Shown: positions 24,722 to 35,250 of the stretch, piece after piece
Layout: every line of letters starts with the position of its first letter
Numbering within the stretch: position 1 is the stretch's first letter
Source of the DNA: an uncultured Clostridia bacterium
GTDB lineage: Bacteria > Bacillota > Clostridia > Christensenellales > Pumilibacteraceae
Direction of reading: 5' to 3'
Assembly: GCA_947581755.1 (NCBI GenBank)
Contig: CANPVN010000009.1
Span: forward strand, 1-51,670
DNA: 51,670 bases
Program-made: the position numbers and the translations under genes
The notes under the pieces: model-generated
What the model was told of the DNA's origin: nothing
The model's database searches: none
What the model saw: the letters and a program-made list of their open reading frames with translations, nothing else

Positions 24722-25777
24722 ATGGCGAAAGATGCAAAACAAAAAAACGAATCGATGAACGATAACGAAAAAGAAAAGGCGCTCGAATCCGCAATAGCGC
24801 AGATAGAAAAGACTTTCGGGAAAGGCGCCATAATGAGAATGGACGAAGCGAGAGTCGAGCCCGTTGACGTTATATCTACGGGTTGCATTGCTCTCGATAT
24901 GGCTTTGGGAATAGGCGGCGTGCCTCGCGGCAGGATAGTCGAGATATTCGGACCCGAGTCGAGCGGAAAGACGACTCTTGCATTGCACATCATAGCCGAG
25001 GCGCAAAAGGCGAACGGCACGGTGGCGTTTATCGACGCCGAGCACGCGCTTGATCCGATTTACGCAAAGGCGTTGGGCGTGGATTTGTCGGGATTGTACA
25101 TTTCTCAGCCCGATAACGGCGAACAGGCTTTGGATATAGCCGAGGCGCTTGTAAAGAGCGGCGCATTGGATTTGATAGTTATCGACTCGGTGGCGGCATT
25201 GACTCCCCGCGCCGAAATCGAAGGTGAGATGGGCGAGAGTTTCATGGGCATACAGGCAAGACTTATGAGTCAGGCATTGCGCAAACTTGCGGGCGTATGC
25301 AACAAGACCAAAACCTGTATCATATTTATCAACCAATTGCGCGAGAAGATAGGCGTAATGTTCGGCAATCCCGAGGTTACTCCGGGCGGCAAGGCGCTTA
25401 AATTCTATTCAAGCGTAAGGATGGATGTGCGAAAGGGCGAACCCGTTAAATCGGGCACCGAAATCATCGGAAACAGAACGAAGGTAAAGATAGTCAAAAA
25501 CAAACTTGCTCCTCCCTTCAAGACTGCCGAGTTCGATCTTATATTCGGCAAGGGAATAAGCAACGAAAGCGCGATATTGGAACTTGCCATATTGAACAAC
25601 ATTATCGTAAAGAGCGGTTCTTGGTTCAGTTATAATGACGAGAGGATCGGTCAAGGCAAAGAGGCGGTAAAGACTCTGTTAGAGACAAATGAAGAATTCC
25701 GCAACGAAGTTGTTGCCAAGATAAAGGCATTGAACGATCCCGAATCCGAAGAGGTCGTAGAAGATCCCGAGGAATGA
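24722..25777 (+). CDS. recA: RecA recombinase
   Basis: A DNA-dependent ATPase for homologous recombination and SOS co-protease activity. Of 351 residues, Walker A is GPESSGKT (77-84), and the signature [13 protein letters not shown], the [17 protein letters not shown] loop L2 region and an acidic C-terminal tail (EVVEDPEE) are all present. The Shine-Dalgarno GAGGA lies within the end of pncC. I did not find a Bacillus-type LexA site directly upstream, so SOS control would have to act at a distant promoter or another site. Confidence 0.98.
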   Translation: MAKDAKQKNESMNDNEKEKALESAIAQIEKTFGKGAIMRMDEARVEPVDVISTGCIALDMALGIGGVPRGRIVEIFGPESSGKTTLALHIIAEAQKANGTVAFIDAEHALDPIYAKALGVDLSGLYISQPDNGEQALDIAEALVKSGALDLIVIDSVAALTPRAEIEGEMGESFMGIQARLMSQALRKLAGVCNKTKTCIIFINQLREKIGVMFGNPEVTPGGKALKFYSSVRMDVRKGEPVKSGTEIIGNRTKVKIVKNKLAPPFKTAEFDLIFGKGISNESAILELAILNNIIVKSGSWFSYNDERIGQGKEAVKTLLETNEEFRNEVVAKIKALNDPESEEVVEDPEE

Positions 25778-25800
25778 TCGGACACTTAATTTGTATGCAA

Positions 25801-25816
25801 AAGCACTTGAGTGCTT
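25801..25816. repeat. short palindrome between recA and rny
   Basis: AAGCACTTGAGTGCTT is a perfect inverted repeat: 7-bp arms around TG, or 6-bp arms with a TTGA loop. There is no T run after it, so it is not a normal terminator. It could be an operator, an RNA processing hairpin, or chance. It lies 23 bp after the recA stop. Confidence 0.5.
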
Positions 25817-25880
25817 GAAACATAGACAGCGGTACAAGCCGCAAAAAAATAAAAAAACAAAAATAAAACAAGGAGGTAAT

Positions 25881-27473
25881 ATGCTTATAAACACTATAAA
25901 TTTATTCGGTGTTGGTACGGCGCTTGCGGTAATCTTGCCTATTATAGGCTTGCTTGTCGGAGCGGCGGCCGGTATAGCGATTTACATTTTGGTATCGAAA
26001 AAGAAAGTCGGCAACGCCACACAGCGTGCCGGTAAAATCATCAACGAAGCTATCGAGAAAGCGCAGACTTTGACGAAAGAAGCAATGCTCGAATCAAAGG
26101 AAGAGATATTGAAGCAAAGAGATGATTTTGAGCAGGAAGTCAAAAACCGTCGAGGTGAGTTGACAAGATCCGAACAGCGTATAGCGCAAAAAGAGGATAC
26201 TCTCGATAAGAAAGAGCAAGCCCTCGATAAAAAGCTCGAGACTTTGGAAAAGACAAAAGAGGAGCTTGCGAAAAAGGGAACGGAACTTGCCGAGATCAGG
26301 GAAAAGACCGAAGAAGCCTACAAGAAGGCGGAAAAAGAAGTCGAACGAGTTGCTTCGATGACTCGTGACGAGGCAAAGAAGATCCTTATCGAACAGATCG
26401 AGGACGAGGCAAAGAAGGACGCTCTCAAAACGGTAAGGGAAATAGAGAGCGCGGCGAAAGAGGACGGACGCAAAAAGGCGCAGGAGATCATAGCCACCGC
26501 CATTCAGAGATGCGCCGTGGATCATGCCGCCGAAATTACCGTGTCCGTCGTAAATCTCCCCAATGATGAAATGAAGGGCAGAATAATCGGACGCGAGGGC
26601 AGAAATATAAGAGCGTTGGAAAGCGCGACGGGCGTAGATCTTATAATCGACGATACTCCCGAAGCCGTAGTTCTTTCGGGCTTCGATCCCGTAAGGAGAG
26701 AGATTGCGAGAATAACTCTCGAAAAGTTGATTGCCGACGGAAGAATACATCCCGCGCGAATCGAAGAAGTCGTGGAAAAGACCAAAAAGGAACTTGACAT
26801 TCAAATAAAGGAAGCGGGCGAGAATGCGACGTTCGAGACGGGCGTCATCGGCTTGCATCCCGATCTTGTCAGATTGCTCGGAAGATTGAAGTACAGGACA
26901 AGTTACGGACAAAACGTACTGAAACATTCTATCGAGGTGTCACATTTGGCGGGACTCATGGCGGCTGAACTCGGAGCCGATGTAAATTTGGCAAAACGCG
27001 GCGGCTTGCTTCACGATATAGGAAAGGCGATAGACCACGAAGTCGAAGGTACTCATATTACAATAGGCGCGGATCTTGCCAAGAAATACCGCGAGAACAA
27101 GGAAGTCATTCATTGCATAATGGCGCATCATAACGATGTGGAGCCTCAAACGATCGAGGCGATATTGGTTCAATGCGCCGACGCGATAAGCGGTTCGAGA
27201 CCCGGCGCAAGAAGAGAGTCTTTGGATTCTTATGTAAAACGTCTCGAGAAACTCGAGAGCATAGCCAACGGTTTCGAGGGCGTCGAAAAGTCGTTTGCAA
27301 TTCAGGCGGGCAGAGAAGTAAGAATCATAGTCAAGCCCGAAATGGTGGACGATGCGCAAACTGTATTTATGGCAAAAGAGATAGCAAAACAGATCGAAAC
27401 CGATATGGAATATCCGGGACAGATCAAAGTCAATGTCATAAGAGAAACCCGAAGTGTGGAATACGCAAAATAA
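25881..27473 (+). CDS. rny: ribonuclease Y
   Basis: A membrane-anchored endoribonuclease that starts mRNA decay in Firmicutes. The N-terminal helix is at about 12-34. A long charged coiled coil (about 40-190, rich in E, K, Q) is followed by a KH domain with [19 protein letters not shown] and an HD domain with [13 protein letters not shown] chose ATG 25881 (530 residues), since it has the excellent Shine-Dalgarno AGGAGG (25871-25876) and begins just before the anchor. An upstream in-frame ATG at 25791 would add a basic peptide not seen in the family. Confidence 0.96.
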   Translation: MLINTINLFGVGTALAVILPIIGLLVGAAAGIAIYILVSKKKVGNATQRAGKIINEAIEKAQTLTKEAMLESKEEILKQRDDFEQEVKNRRGELTRSEQRIAQKEDTLDKKEQALDKKLETLEKTKEELAKKGTELAEIREKTEEAYKKAEKEVERVASMTRDEAKKILIEQIEDEAKKDALKTVREIESAAKEDGRKKAQEIIATAIQRCAVDHAAEITVSVVNLPNDEMKGRIIGREGRNIRALESATGVDLIIDDTPEAVVLSGFDPVRREIARITLEKLIADGRIHPARIEEVVEKTKKELDIQIKEAGENATFETGVIGLHPDLVRLLGRLKYRTSYGQNVLKHSIEVSHLAGLMAAELGADVNLAKRGGLLHDIGKAIDHEVEGTHITIGADLAKKYRENKEVIHCIMAHHNDVEPQTIEAILVQCADAISGSRPGARRESLDSYVKRLEKLESIANGFEGVEKSFAIQAGREVRIIVKPEMVDDAQTVFMAKEIAKQIETDMEYPGQIKVNVIRETRSVEYAK

Positions 27474-27491
27474 AATCGAATATCGATCGAC

Positions 27492-27530
27492 AAAAAAGGA
27501 CTTGTTTCAAAAAAACAAGTTCTTTTTTAT
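27492..27530 (+). terminator. terminator after rny
   Basis: AAAAAAGGACTTGTTT (27492-27507) pairs with AAACAAGTTCTTTTTT (27513-27528) with one G-U pair, loop CAAAA. The T-rich 3' arm is the U tract. It ends the long ftsK-rny gene run and comes just before the strong lipoprotein promoter. Confidence 0.9.
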
Positions 27531-27566
27531 AAATAAATTATAAAAAAATAAATATTATTATTTCAC

Positions 27567-27595
27567 TTGACAAAAGATAAAATGGAGATTATAAT
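27567..27595 (+). promoter_or_regulatory. consensus promoter of the large lipoprotein gene
   Basis: A perfect sigma-A promoter: TTGACA (27567-27572), 17 bp, TATAAT (27590-27595). It predicts transcription from about 27602 and strong constitutive expression unless a repressor acts. Confidence 0.85.
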
Positions 27596-27604
27596 AGTAA
27601 TATG

Positions 27605-27625
27605 ATAGAGTATATTTAACTCTAT
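27605..27625 (+). promoter_or_regulatory. 5'-end hairpin of the lipoprotein mRNA
   Basis: ATAGAGT (27605-27611) pairs exactly with ACTCTAT (27619-27625) around a 7-nt loop. It would sit within a few bases of the predicted 5' end. Such hairpins can protect mRNA from decay. The Shine-Dalgarno GAGGAGG (27634-27640) follows, unpaired in this fold. Confidence 0.45.
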
Positions 27626-27647
27626 AAAATAATGAGGAGGAGATTTT

Positions 27648-30600
27648 ATGAAGAAGAGTAGACAAAGCAGTCTCTTTTCGATACTTGTAATCGCTCTCGT
27701 GGTTGCGTTGGCTTTTTCGGTGGTTGCTTGTAACCCCAAAACGCATGAGCACAAATGGGATGCGGGTACGGTAACAACAGAGGCTACATATCTGCACGAG
27801 GGCGTAATGACCTATAAGTGCGAAGAGGACGACGAAACCAAGACCGAACCTATCGCCGCGCTTGGTATTCCCGCCGCTTTCCGCGGTACTTGGTACAGCC
27901 CCGACAAAGAGAATAAGCTTGTGATCGCCGAAAAATCGATAGAGTTCTATCAAGGCGAATCGACAAAGCTCAACATTACCGATGCCGACGGTAAGAACAA
28001 TCAACTTACATTTAAGTATGAAGGTACGACTTATAATGTAACGACCGGCGATAATAAGCTTGTTGTAAACGGCGTCGATTATGTTAAGGACGGCGGTACG
28101 GTTACCCCGCCTACTCCTTCCGAGAGAGATACGACAGCCGAAAAGTTCCGCGGTTATTGGGTAAGCACCAATGACAGTTTCAGCGGCTATACTATCGAGA
28201 TTGACGACAAAAACGTTATTTGGACTCTCGGCGATTGGGTAGAAGACAGCCTTGATAACTTCAAATTTTATGAAGATAAAATCACATTCACGGGAACGGG
28301 CGGAGCAAATTCGTATGAAATTCGTTTCAACGCGCAAGGTGTATTCGAATTATATAACGAAACCGATACAAGCATTATAACTTTCGAGAAGGGAACAAAG
28401 CCCGAACCCACAAGAGATACGACAGCAGAAAAATTCCGCGGTTATTGGGTAAGCACCAATGACAGTTTCAGCGGCTATACTATCGAGATTGACGACAAAA
28501 ACGTTATTTGGACTCTCGGCGATTGGGTAGAAGACAGCCTTGATAACTTCAAATTTTATGAAGATAAAATCACATTCACGGGAACGGGCGGAGCAAATTC
28601 GTATGAAATTCGTTTCAACGCGCAAGGTGTATTCGAATTATATAACGAAACCGATACAAGCATTATAACTTTCGAGAAGGGAACAAAGCCCGAACCCACA
28701 AGAGATACGACAGCCGAAAAGTTCCGCGGTTATTGGGTAAGCACCGATGATAATTTTGATTATGTTTTTGTAATTACCGATAAGACCGTAACTTGGACTC
28801 TCGGAGATTGGGTAGAAGACAGCCTTGATAACTTCAAATTCTATGAAAACAAGATCACATTCACGGGAACGGGCGGAGCAAATTCGTATGAAATCCGTTT
28901 CAATGAACAAGGTGTATTCGAATTATATAACGGAACCGATACAAGCATTATACCTTTCGAAGAAGGCGCTTATACCGAAGCAAAGGGCGCTGCTCTTAAC
29001 GTCCACATGTCTTTCTGGAATACTTGGGAAGGTTTCTACAGCGATCACATATATACCGTCAAGATAACCGACAACGAAATTAAGTTCTATATCGATTATG
29101 TCGGTAAAGATGTTGCTTCGGCATTGGTTACTTACAATGATTTGCAATCAAGCGAAGTTACTTTTACGGTAGACGAACAAACTTATGTTATTTATCTTCA
29201 ACGTAGTGTTATGAAACTTTGCCAAGGTACTATAGATGAAGCGATAGCGGAACTTTACGGAGAAGGAACGGAAAAGAGACCTTATGAATTGGATCGATTG
29301 GAAGGCACTCATGATATTACTTTGAAATATCAAGACGATTATTTTATCAATAATACATTTGTCAGATTTACCCAAGAAGAGAATAAAGTATACAGCGTAA
29401 GTTACGATAAAGAGTTCCAAAATATCTTATTCGTGCTTTACGAAGAAGGAAAATCTGCATTCCCCGTAGCAAGTTGGAGTAATTTCAACAGCGCCGACCA
29501 GACCAAGGGCGCTTCCGACTTCCAACTTTTGGCAGGCAAGACTTATATTCTCAGACTTGACGGCGTTGAAGTAGGCAAGAATAATAAGTTTACTCTTACC
29601 GCTACCGCCAAAGATTTGGCTATAGATGCGGAGTATATCGGCGAGTGGCAAACTCTTGATTACGATGACGCAACAGGCGAGGGCGCGCGTCTCACTATCG
29701 ACGCGACGGGAATTACTATCGACAGCGAGTTGTTCGGTGACCCCGTCAAAGCGGAACTCAAAGATATTTTTCTTGCTCGAGGCGGCACGGGTTATCAATT
29801 TACTTTGTCTGTTGGATTCGCTACTTTGGAAGTGACCGTTTCCCTTACGACCGATGATGCAAGTTCGCCCGTCGTTCCCGCAATTATTTTGGAGTATATA
29901 GTAGATGGAGAGGATTCCGTAGAATGGGATTTCTACAAACCCGATAATATGCCCAAGTATCGCGAGGGCTCTGTAAAAAATCCCAAAGTATTGACGGAAG
30001 CGGAATTTGTAAAGTCTTACAGCGAGCATGTGACCGAGGAGTACTATTATTCCTTCACTCCCGCGGCAACTTCCACTTATACGATTACAAAAGGAACTTG
30101 CGAATACGTATATATCGAGATTCGTTTGGACGGAGAAGTAATTTTCACTTTTGATTCTTCTATAAACGACACTTTTGTTATCAAACTCGAAGAAGGAAAT
30201 ACCTATATCGTTGTACTTAGCGACTCTGCCTATGATGGTGGATCGACTTTGGACTTTACCATAACCAAAGGCGGCGAGTATGTTGAAGAACAAAAAGTTG
30301 AAATTCCCGCAGACATTAGAAATATCACTTGGCAACCCGACGGAAGCAGAACCGTTACCGTAAATCAATATGACTTTACAGTTTATAATGTAGTCAATGT
30401 TGTTTGGAAAGCGACGAAAGTTGAAACCATAGAAGGCAAGACCGTTGTTTCTGCACAGAACGGTAAAACGACTGCTACCTTTACTTACGATCCTTCTGCG
30501 CATACGCTCACTTTCGATAACGGCGGCGGAACCACTATAACTTGGCTTGCCGAAGGCGCCGAAGCAGAACAACCTCTTGCATCCATTCCCGACAAATTCC

Positions 30601-31421
30601 ACGGTAAATGGGCTAATGCAGAAGGCACATACACTATCGAGATTTCCGCAAATGCAATTACGGGATTTACCGATGATGAATGGGAAGGTACCGTTACCGA
30701 ATACAAAGCCTACGAAAACAGAATTACTTTCACCGCAAGCGTTTCTATGTTGGGAAATGAAATCGATTATAGTTATGTGCTTGTATATAACGAAAACGGC
30801 TTGCAACTCTATTATGCTTCTTCTATGGATGAGCCGTGCGCGGTTCTTGTTTCGCAAGGCGCTCCCGCTCCCGCGCTTTCCATACCCGAGAAATTCAGGG
30901 GAACATGGAAAAACACGGGTGACGATGATTATACCTTAATAATCGACGAGACGTCTGTAACATACCTTTTGGGTAGTGATCCGGATACTACTCTTGCCGA
31001 CTTCAAATACGAAAACGACAAGATCACTTTCACAGGTTTAGGCGGATATTATAAGTATGAAATTCGTTTCAATGACCAAGGATTACTTGAATTATATGAG
31101 GCAACTTATGAAAGCACTTATACTTTCAAGAAAGAACCCGAGACTCCCGCCGCTACTATTCCCGATAAATTTGTCGGCAATTGGAAAGGCGAAGTTCCCA
31201 CGGGAGACAATGGATATACTCAGTGCGATATAAACATTACCGCAAATGCCATTACTATTACCGAGGCAGGGGATTCGTGGACTATTTCCGAAATTAAGGT
31301 CGAGGGCGAAAAAATAACTTTCAAAAGCGCTGGCTATGTTTATGAACTTCGTATCGAGAACGGAAAATTGGTATTATACGATGATGAGGGAGAAATTGTC
31401 TCTACCTGTGTCAAAGCGTAA
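27648..31421 (+). CDS. large repeat-containing surface lipoprotein
   Basis: A 1257-residue predicted lipoprotein with unknown ligand. The signal peptide ends in the lipobox FSVVAC with C28 as the lipidated residue. Residues 33-70 resemble the short H-x-W/C-x-x-C spacer found in gut Firmicutes surface proteins. At least seven copies of a domain of about 95 residues follow, each opening with a form of F-x-G-x-W (from residues 74, 160, 256, 352, 980, 1079 and 1171). Two stretches (about 550-660 and 780-885) look like PPC-type beta domains. The copies at 160 and 256 are almost identical. There is no transmembrane or LPXTG anchor at the C-terminus. A role in binding or shielding at the surface is an inference. 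It is flanked by its own promoter and terminator. Confidence 0.85.
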   Translation: MKKSRQSSLFSILVIALVVALAFSVVACNPKTHEHKWDAGTVTTEATYLHEGVMTYKCEEDDETKTEPIAALGIPAAFRGTWYSPDKENKLVIAEKSIEFYQGESTKLNITDADGKNNQLTFKYEGTTYNVTTGDNKLVVNGVDYVKDGGTVTPPTPSERDTTAEKFRGYWVSTNDSFSGYTIEIDDKNVIWTLGDWVEDSLDNFKFYEDKITFTGTGGANSYEIRFNAQGVFELYNETDTSIITFEKGTKPEPTRDTTAEKFRGYWVSTNDSFSGYTIEIDDKNVIWTLGDWVEDSLDNFKFYEDKITFTGTGGANSYEIRFNAQGVFELYNETDTSIITFEKGTKPEPTRDTTAEKFRGYWVSTDDNFDYVFVITDKTVTWTLGDWVEDSLDNFKFYENKITFTGTGGANSYEIRFNEQGVFELYNGTDTSIIPFEEGAYTEAKGAALNVHMSFWNTWEGFYSDHIYTVKITDNEIKFYIDYVGKDVASALVTYNDLQSSEVTFTVDEQTYVIYLQRSVMKLCQGTIDEAIAELYGEGTEKRPYELDRLEGTHDITLKYQDDYFINNTFVRFTQEENKVYSVSYDKEFQNILFVLYEEGKSAFPVASWSNFNSADQTKGASDFQLLAGKTYILRLDGVEVGKNNKFTLTATAKDLAIDAEYIGEWQTLDYDDATGEGARLTIDATGITIDSELFGDPVKAELKDIFLARGGTGYQFTLSVGFATLEVTVSLTTDDASSPVVPAIILEYIVDGEDSVEWDFYKPDNMPKYREGSVKNPKVLTEAEFVKSYSEHVTEEYYYSFTPAATSTYTITKGTCEYVYIEIRLDGEVIFTFDSSINDTFVIKLEEGNTYIVVLSDSAYDGGSTLDFTITKGGEYVEEQKVEIPADIRNITWQPDGSRTVTVNQYDFTVYNVVNVVWKATKVETIEGKTVVSAQNGKTTATFTYDPSAHTLTFDNGGGTTITWLAEGAEAEQPLASIPDKFHGKWANAEGTYTIEISANAITGFTDDEWEGTVTEYKAYENRITFTASVSMLGNEIDYSYVLVYNENGLQLYYASSMDEPCAVLVSQGAPAPALSIPEKFRGTWKNTGDDDYTLIIDETSVTYLLGSDPDTTLADFKYENDKITFTGLGGYYKYEIRFNDQGLLELYEATYESTYTFKKEPETPAATIPDKFVGNWKGEVPTGDNGYTQCDINITANAITITEAGDSWTISEIKVEGEKITFKSAGYVYELRIENGKLVLYDDEGEIVSTCVKA
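28125..28988 (+). repeat. three 288-bp tandem repeats inside the lipoprotein gene
   Basis: Units begin at 28125, 28413 and 28701 with the codons for RDTTAEKFRGYWVST. By eye, the first two differ at only two third-codon positions (GCC/GCA and AAG/AAA near the start). The third has a diverged section after position 28745 and a diverged end after about 28950, but keeps long identical blocks. The period of 96 codons keeps the frame, so recombination can change copy number. Confidence 0.93.
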
Positions 31422-31442
31422 TTTCCGAAATTAAACCAAAAG

Positions 31443-31478
31443 AAAAAGGTTAACGAAAAAACTTCGTTAGCCTTTTTT
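31443..31478. terminator. bidirectional terminator between the lipoprotein gene and bofA
   Basis: AAAAAGG-TTAACGAA pairs with TTCGTTAG-CCTTTTTT around AAAAC (one G-U pair). T runs are available on both strands, so it can end the plus-strand lipoprotein transcript and the minus-strand bofA transcript. The bofA stop codon lies 2 bp beyond it. Confidence 0.88.
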
Positions 31479-31479
31479 A

Positions 31480-31734
31480 TTATAAGAACACTGCGAGCGC
31501 CCAAATGAGCGCGACGCCGGGTATTCCCAATATTCCCACTATAAGAGCGTTAAGGGGATTTATCGGCAGTATCACGACTCCGAAAACGTTAAGCAATATC
31601 AAAACGACGGCGCCTGCAACGGTGTTTATTATCAATCGGAGAAAGCCTTTTGTCTTGAGCGAGAATACAACTCCCAACAGAACTATGAGTCCGATCCCTA
31701 TAAAAAAAGATAAGATTATTTCCAAATAATTCAT
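31480..31734 (-). CDS. bofA: BofA family protein (SigK-processing inhibitor)
   Basis: An 84-residue membrane protein with two or three hydrophobic helices. The conserved stretch FGVVILPINPLNALIVGILG, ending in GIPGVALI, marks the BofA family. In Bacillus BofA holds the SpoIVFB protease inactive at the forespore membrane until pro-SigK is to be cut. Many Clostridia keep bofA, sometimes without the full SpoIVF system. It is the only minus-strand protein gene in the window and converges on the lipoprotein gene. Its ribosome binding site is weak. Confidence 0.85.
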   Translation of the reverse strand: MNYLEIILSFFIGIGLIVLLGVVFSLKTKGFLRLIINTVAGAVVLILLNVFGVVILPINPLNALIVGILGIPGVALIWALAVFL

Positions 31735-31823
31735 ATACTTATTTTATTTTCCCGACAGGCGAATAAAACTTCGGAAAATAGCGAAAAAAGGCGCTTTGGG
31801 ACTATATTTTTATTCGAGAGATG

Positions 31824-31852
31824 TTGACTTTGGTTTCCCCTTATGATATAAT
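31824..31852 (+). promoter_or_regulatory. promoter of metK
   Basis: -35 TTGACT (31824-31829), 17 bp spacer, extended -10 TGA-TATAAT (31847-31852). The predicted leader is only about 20 nt, so there is no room for a SAM riboswitch. Confidence 0.82.
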
Positions 31853-31878
31853 GTTTTCGATTTCAGAGAGGCGAAAAT

Positions 31879-33057
31879 ATGAAAAGATTATTTACAAGCG
31901 AAAGTGTTACCGAAGGACATCCCGACAAGATCTGCGACTATATTGCCGACAGAATATTGGATGAAGCATTGAAACAGGATCCCAAAAGCCGTGTAGCGTG
32001 CGAAATTTGCTGTACAACGGGCTTTGTTATGGTTATGGGGGAATTTACCACCGAAAGTTATATCGACATTCCTCATACCGTTCGTGACGCCATAAAAGAA
32101 ATAGGTTACGACAAGCCCGAATACGGCTTTGATTATCATACTTGCGCGGTGCTTACCGACCTAAAAGAGCAATCGGGCGACATAGCGATGGGCGTTGACA
32201 ATTCGATTGAGACCAAGGCGGGAAAACTCGATATTGCCGACACTGTAGGCGCGGGAGATCAGGGCATGATGTTCGGTTACGCTTGCAACGAGACCGAGGA
32301 GTATATGCCGCTTCCCGCGGTTTTGTCGCACAAACTCACAAAAAGATTGACCGAGGTACGAAAGAGCGGGATTTTATCGTATCTAAGACCCGACGGAAAG
32401 GCGCAGGTTACTGTTCTTTACGAGGACGGAGTTCCCGCTTCTGTCGATACCGTAGTCGTATCGGCTCAGCATGACGATGACGTCGATATCGAAAAACTCC
32501 GTAAAGACATAGAGCGCGAGGTTATTCGCAAAGTCATTCCCGAGAAATATATGACGAAAACCACAAAACTTTTGATAAATCCCACGGGCAGGTTCGTCAT
32601 CGGCGGACCTCACGGAGACAGCGGACTTACGGGCAGAAAGATAATAGTCGATACATACGGCGGTATGTGTCCTCACGGCGGCGGCGCGTTCTCGGGCAAA
32701 GATCCCACCAAGGTGGACAGAAGCGCGGGCTATTATGCAAGGTACGTGTGCAAAAACATAGTTGCGGCGGGACTTGCCGACAAATGCCAGTTGCAAGTCG
32801 CTTACGCGATAGGAAAAGCCAACCCCGTATCCGTTTCCGTTGACACTTTCGGCACTTCGGAATATACCGAAGAGCAACTTATCTCGATAATAAACAAGGT
32901 TTTCGATTTCAGACCTTACAGCATAATAAAAAATTTGGGACTCGATGCGCCTATCTATTCCGCGTCAACGAATTACGGACATTTTGGCAAACCCGATTTG
33001 CCTTGGGAAAAAACCGACAAGACGGAGGAACTTAAAAAGATAAGTTGCAGGAACTGA
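31879..33057 (+). CDS. metK: S-adenosylmethionine synthetase
   Basis: Makes SAM from methionine and ATP; SAM feeds the many radical SAM and methyltransferase enzymes of this window (ScfB, HemZ, RimO, RsmF-type). Of 392 residues, it starts with the typical [14 protein letters not shown], contains the nucleotide-binding stretch [12 protein letters not shown], and ends with the [20 protein letters not shown] signature and the usual C-terminal domain. Shine-Dalgarno AGAGAGG at 31865-31871. Its end overlaps the recD2 start by 13 nt. Confidence 0.97.
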   Translation: MKRLFTSESVTEGHPDKICDYIADRILDEALKQDPKSRVACEICCTTGFVMVMGEFTTESYIDIPHTVRDAIKEIGYDKPEYGFDYHTCAVLTDLKEQSGDIAMGVDNSIETKAGKLDIADTVGAGDQGMMFGYACNETEEYMPLPAVLSHKLTKRLTEVRKSGILSYLRPDGKAQVTVLYEDGVPASVDTVVVSAQHDDDVDIEKLRKDIEREVIRKVIPEKYMTKTTKLLINPTGRFVIGGPHGDSGLTGRKIIVDTYGGMCPHGGGAFSGKDPTKVDRSAGYYARYVCKNIVAAGLADKCQLQVAYAIGKANPVSVSVDTFGTSEYTEEQLISIINKVFDFRPYSIIKNLGLDAPIYSASTNYGHFGKPDLPWEKTDKTEELKKISCRN

Positions 33058-35237
33058 CAGGCGACATAGAAGAGATCCGTTTTCGCAACGAAGAAAACGG
33101 ATTTTCTATATTGGTTTTGGATATAGGTGACGAATATATCACCGCTACGGGAGTTTTTCCTCCGATAAACGAGGGAGAAAGCGTTCGGATAAGCGGCGAT
33201 TATATCATTCATCCGAAATTCGGCAGGCAATTCAAGGTTGTGAAAGCGGAAAAAAGACCGCCTCAGACGCTTGACGGAATTGCCCGCTTTTTGTCGAGCG
33301 GTCTGATAAAGGGAATAGGACCCAAAACCGCTTATATTATTGTGCAAAAGTTCGGTAAGGAAACTTTCGATATTCTCGAAAACGATCCCGAACGCCTTGC
33401 CTCTATCAAGGGAATAAGCATAAAAAAGGCGATGCAGATTCAACACGACTATCTTATAAACAAGAATTTGCAGGACGCCGTTATTTTTATGCAGTCTTAC
33501 GGAATAACCACGGGACGCGCCCTTAAAATTTATGCCGAGTACGGTCCCGATACAGTCAAAATAATCTCGGCAAATCCATACAGGCTTATCGAGGATATAT
33601 CGGGCATAGGATTTACAACCGCCGACAAAATCGCGGCGAATATGGGCATACCCAAAGACGGAGAATTCCGTATTCGCGCCGGTATAATTTATACCATGAT
33701 GGACGCGGGAGAGCGCAACGGAAACACCTATTTGCCTCGCGAAATGCTTGTTTCCGAGGCTCTTAAACTTTTGGATATAGCCGACGAGACGCTCATTGAC
33801 GAACAGATAGACAAACTCGTCATCGAAAGAAAATTGAAATGCGTCGAGTTCGACGAGACGGGAGTAATGCTCACAAAAACTTATCATACCGAGCGGAGCG
33901 TGGCAGTCGGACTTGTGAAACTCATAGATTCGCAGAACAGGCTGGAACGCGACGTCGACGAGGACATCGACGAGTTCGAGCGGCTTGCGGGAATAAACTT
34001 TCATTCCTCGCAACGCGATGCGATAAAACTTGCCGTGACTAACGGAGTATGCGTCATAACGGGTGGTCCCGGAACGGGCAAAACCACTATCATAAAGTGT
34101 ATAATTCATATTTTCGACAGAATCGGGATAACATATATGCTCATGGCTCCGACGGGCAGAGCCGCAAAACGAATGGCGGACAGTTCGGGACGCGAAAGTT
34201 CCACCATACACAGAGCGCTTATGCTCGAAGGCGAAGGTTTCTCTCAATCGGGAGCGCCTCTCGCAACGGGCGCGGTCATTGTCGATGAGGTTTCCATGAT
34301 GGACATTTTCTTGTCCGACGCGCTTATTTCCCGTCTTTCTCCCGGAACGAGACTCATTCTCGTGGGAGACAAGGATCAACTTCCTTCTGTGGGAGCGGGC
34401 AATGTTCTCAAAGATATTTTATCTATGCCTATTATTCCGCATATACAACTCGAAATGATTTTCAGACAGGGGAAAGAGAGTCTCATAGTGGCAAATGCGC
34501 ACGCCATAAACAGCGGTAAAATGCCCGTACTCGATGATAAAAATTCCGACTTTTTCTTTCTTAAAGCAACAAGTCATCACGATATAGCCATGACGGTTAC
34601 CGAACTTGTATCGGAAAGATTGCCCAAATTCCTGAAATGCGATCCCGAACGGATACAGGTATTGTGTCCCATGAAAAACGGAGAAGCGGGAGTAAACAAT
34701 CTGAATGTTTTGCTTCAGAACAAACTCAATCCTTTGGGAATGAGACCTACTCTCAACGGCTATCGCGAGGGCGACAAGGTTATGCATATAACCAACGATT
34801 ATAAATTGCAATGGGAACGCACCGCAGACGGTTACGAACGCGGAGAGGGCGTTTTCAACGGCGATATGGGCATCGTCGAAAGAATAGATCCGAGCGACGG
34901 GACATTGACGGTACTTACCGACGACGCTCGACGAATTGTCTACGGCGCATCGACTATCGAAGAACTAATGCTTGCTTATGCGGTTACGGTGCATAAGAGT
35001 CAAGGTTCGGAATTCGATGCCGTGGTTTTGCCCGTCACTATAGGCAGTCCGATAATTTTTACCCGCAACTTGCTGTATACCGCCATTACAAGAGCAAAAA
35101 AACTCGTCGTAATAGTGGGCGACACCTTTTCGGTCAAGAGAATGGTGGATAACGATTATATAGCGAAACGCTACAGCGGGTTGAAATACTTTATCGAAGA
35201 TGCGCAAAGGGGAATGACGTTACTTTTCGGCGAATAA
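33045..35237 (+). CDS. recD2: RecD2-type DNA helicase
   Basis: A 5'-3' SF1B helicase found without RecBC, with roles in replication-fork and mismatch repair in Firmicutes. Of 730 residues, the N-terminal domain begins [20 protein letters not shown], followed by helix-hairpin-helix segments ([35 protein letters not shown]). Walker A is GGPGTGKTT, Walker B VDEVSMMD, and TVHKSQGSE lies near the C-terminus. The start is TTG 33045, inside metK. It has GGAGG (33024-33028) rather far upstream at 16 nt, but no better start fits the family's N-terminus. Confidence 0.93.
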   Translation: MQELTGDIEEIRFRNEENGFSILVLDIGDEYITATGVFPPINEGESVRISGDYIIHPKFGRQFKVVKAEKRPPQTLDGIARFLSSGLIKGIGPKTAYIIVQKFGKETFDILENDPERLASIKGISIKKAMQIQHDYLINKNLQDAVIFMQSYGITTGRALKIYAEYGPDTVKIISANPYRLIEDISGIGFTTADKIAANMGIPKDGEFRIRAGIIYTMMDAGERNGNTYLPREMLVSEALKLLDIADETLIDEQIDKLVIERKLKCVEFDETGVMLTKTYHTERSVAVGLVKLIDSQNRLERDVDEDIDEFERLAGINFHSSQRDAIKLAVTNGVCVITGGPGTGKTTIIKCIIHIFDRIGITYMLMAPTGRAAKRMADSSGRESSTIHRALMLEGEGFSQSGAPLATGAVIVDEVSMMDIFLSDALISRLSPGTRLILVGDKDQLPSVGAGNVLKDILSMPIIPHIQLEMIFRQGKESLIVANAHAINSGKMPVLDDKNSDFFFLKATSHHDIAMTVTELVSERLPKFLKCDPERIQVLCPMKNGEAGVNNLNVLLQNKLNPLGMRPTLNGYREGDKVMHITNDYKLQWERTADGYERGEGVFNGDMGIVERIDPSDGTLTVLTDDARRIVYGASTIEELMLAYAVTVHKSQGSEFDAVVLPVTIGSPIIFTRNLLYTAITRAKKLVVIVGDTFSVKRMVDNDYIAKRYSGLKYFIEDAQRGMTLLFGE

Positions 35238-35250
35238 TCGACTGTAAGAG

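Noticed and set aside
24600..24722. LexA (SOS) box before recA
   Set aside because: I found no GAAC-N4-GTTC type site in or near the short gap; recA starts 6 bp after pncC.
28125..28988. Repeats as a CRISPR array
   Set aside because: The units are 288 bp, adjoin without spacers and are in frame within a secreted protein gene. They are protein domain repeats.
31824..31881. SAM riboswitch before metK
   Set aside because: The promoter leaves only about 20 nt of leader, too short for any SAM riboswitch class.
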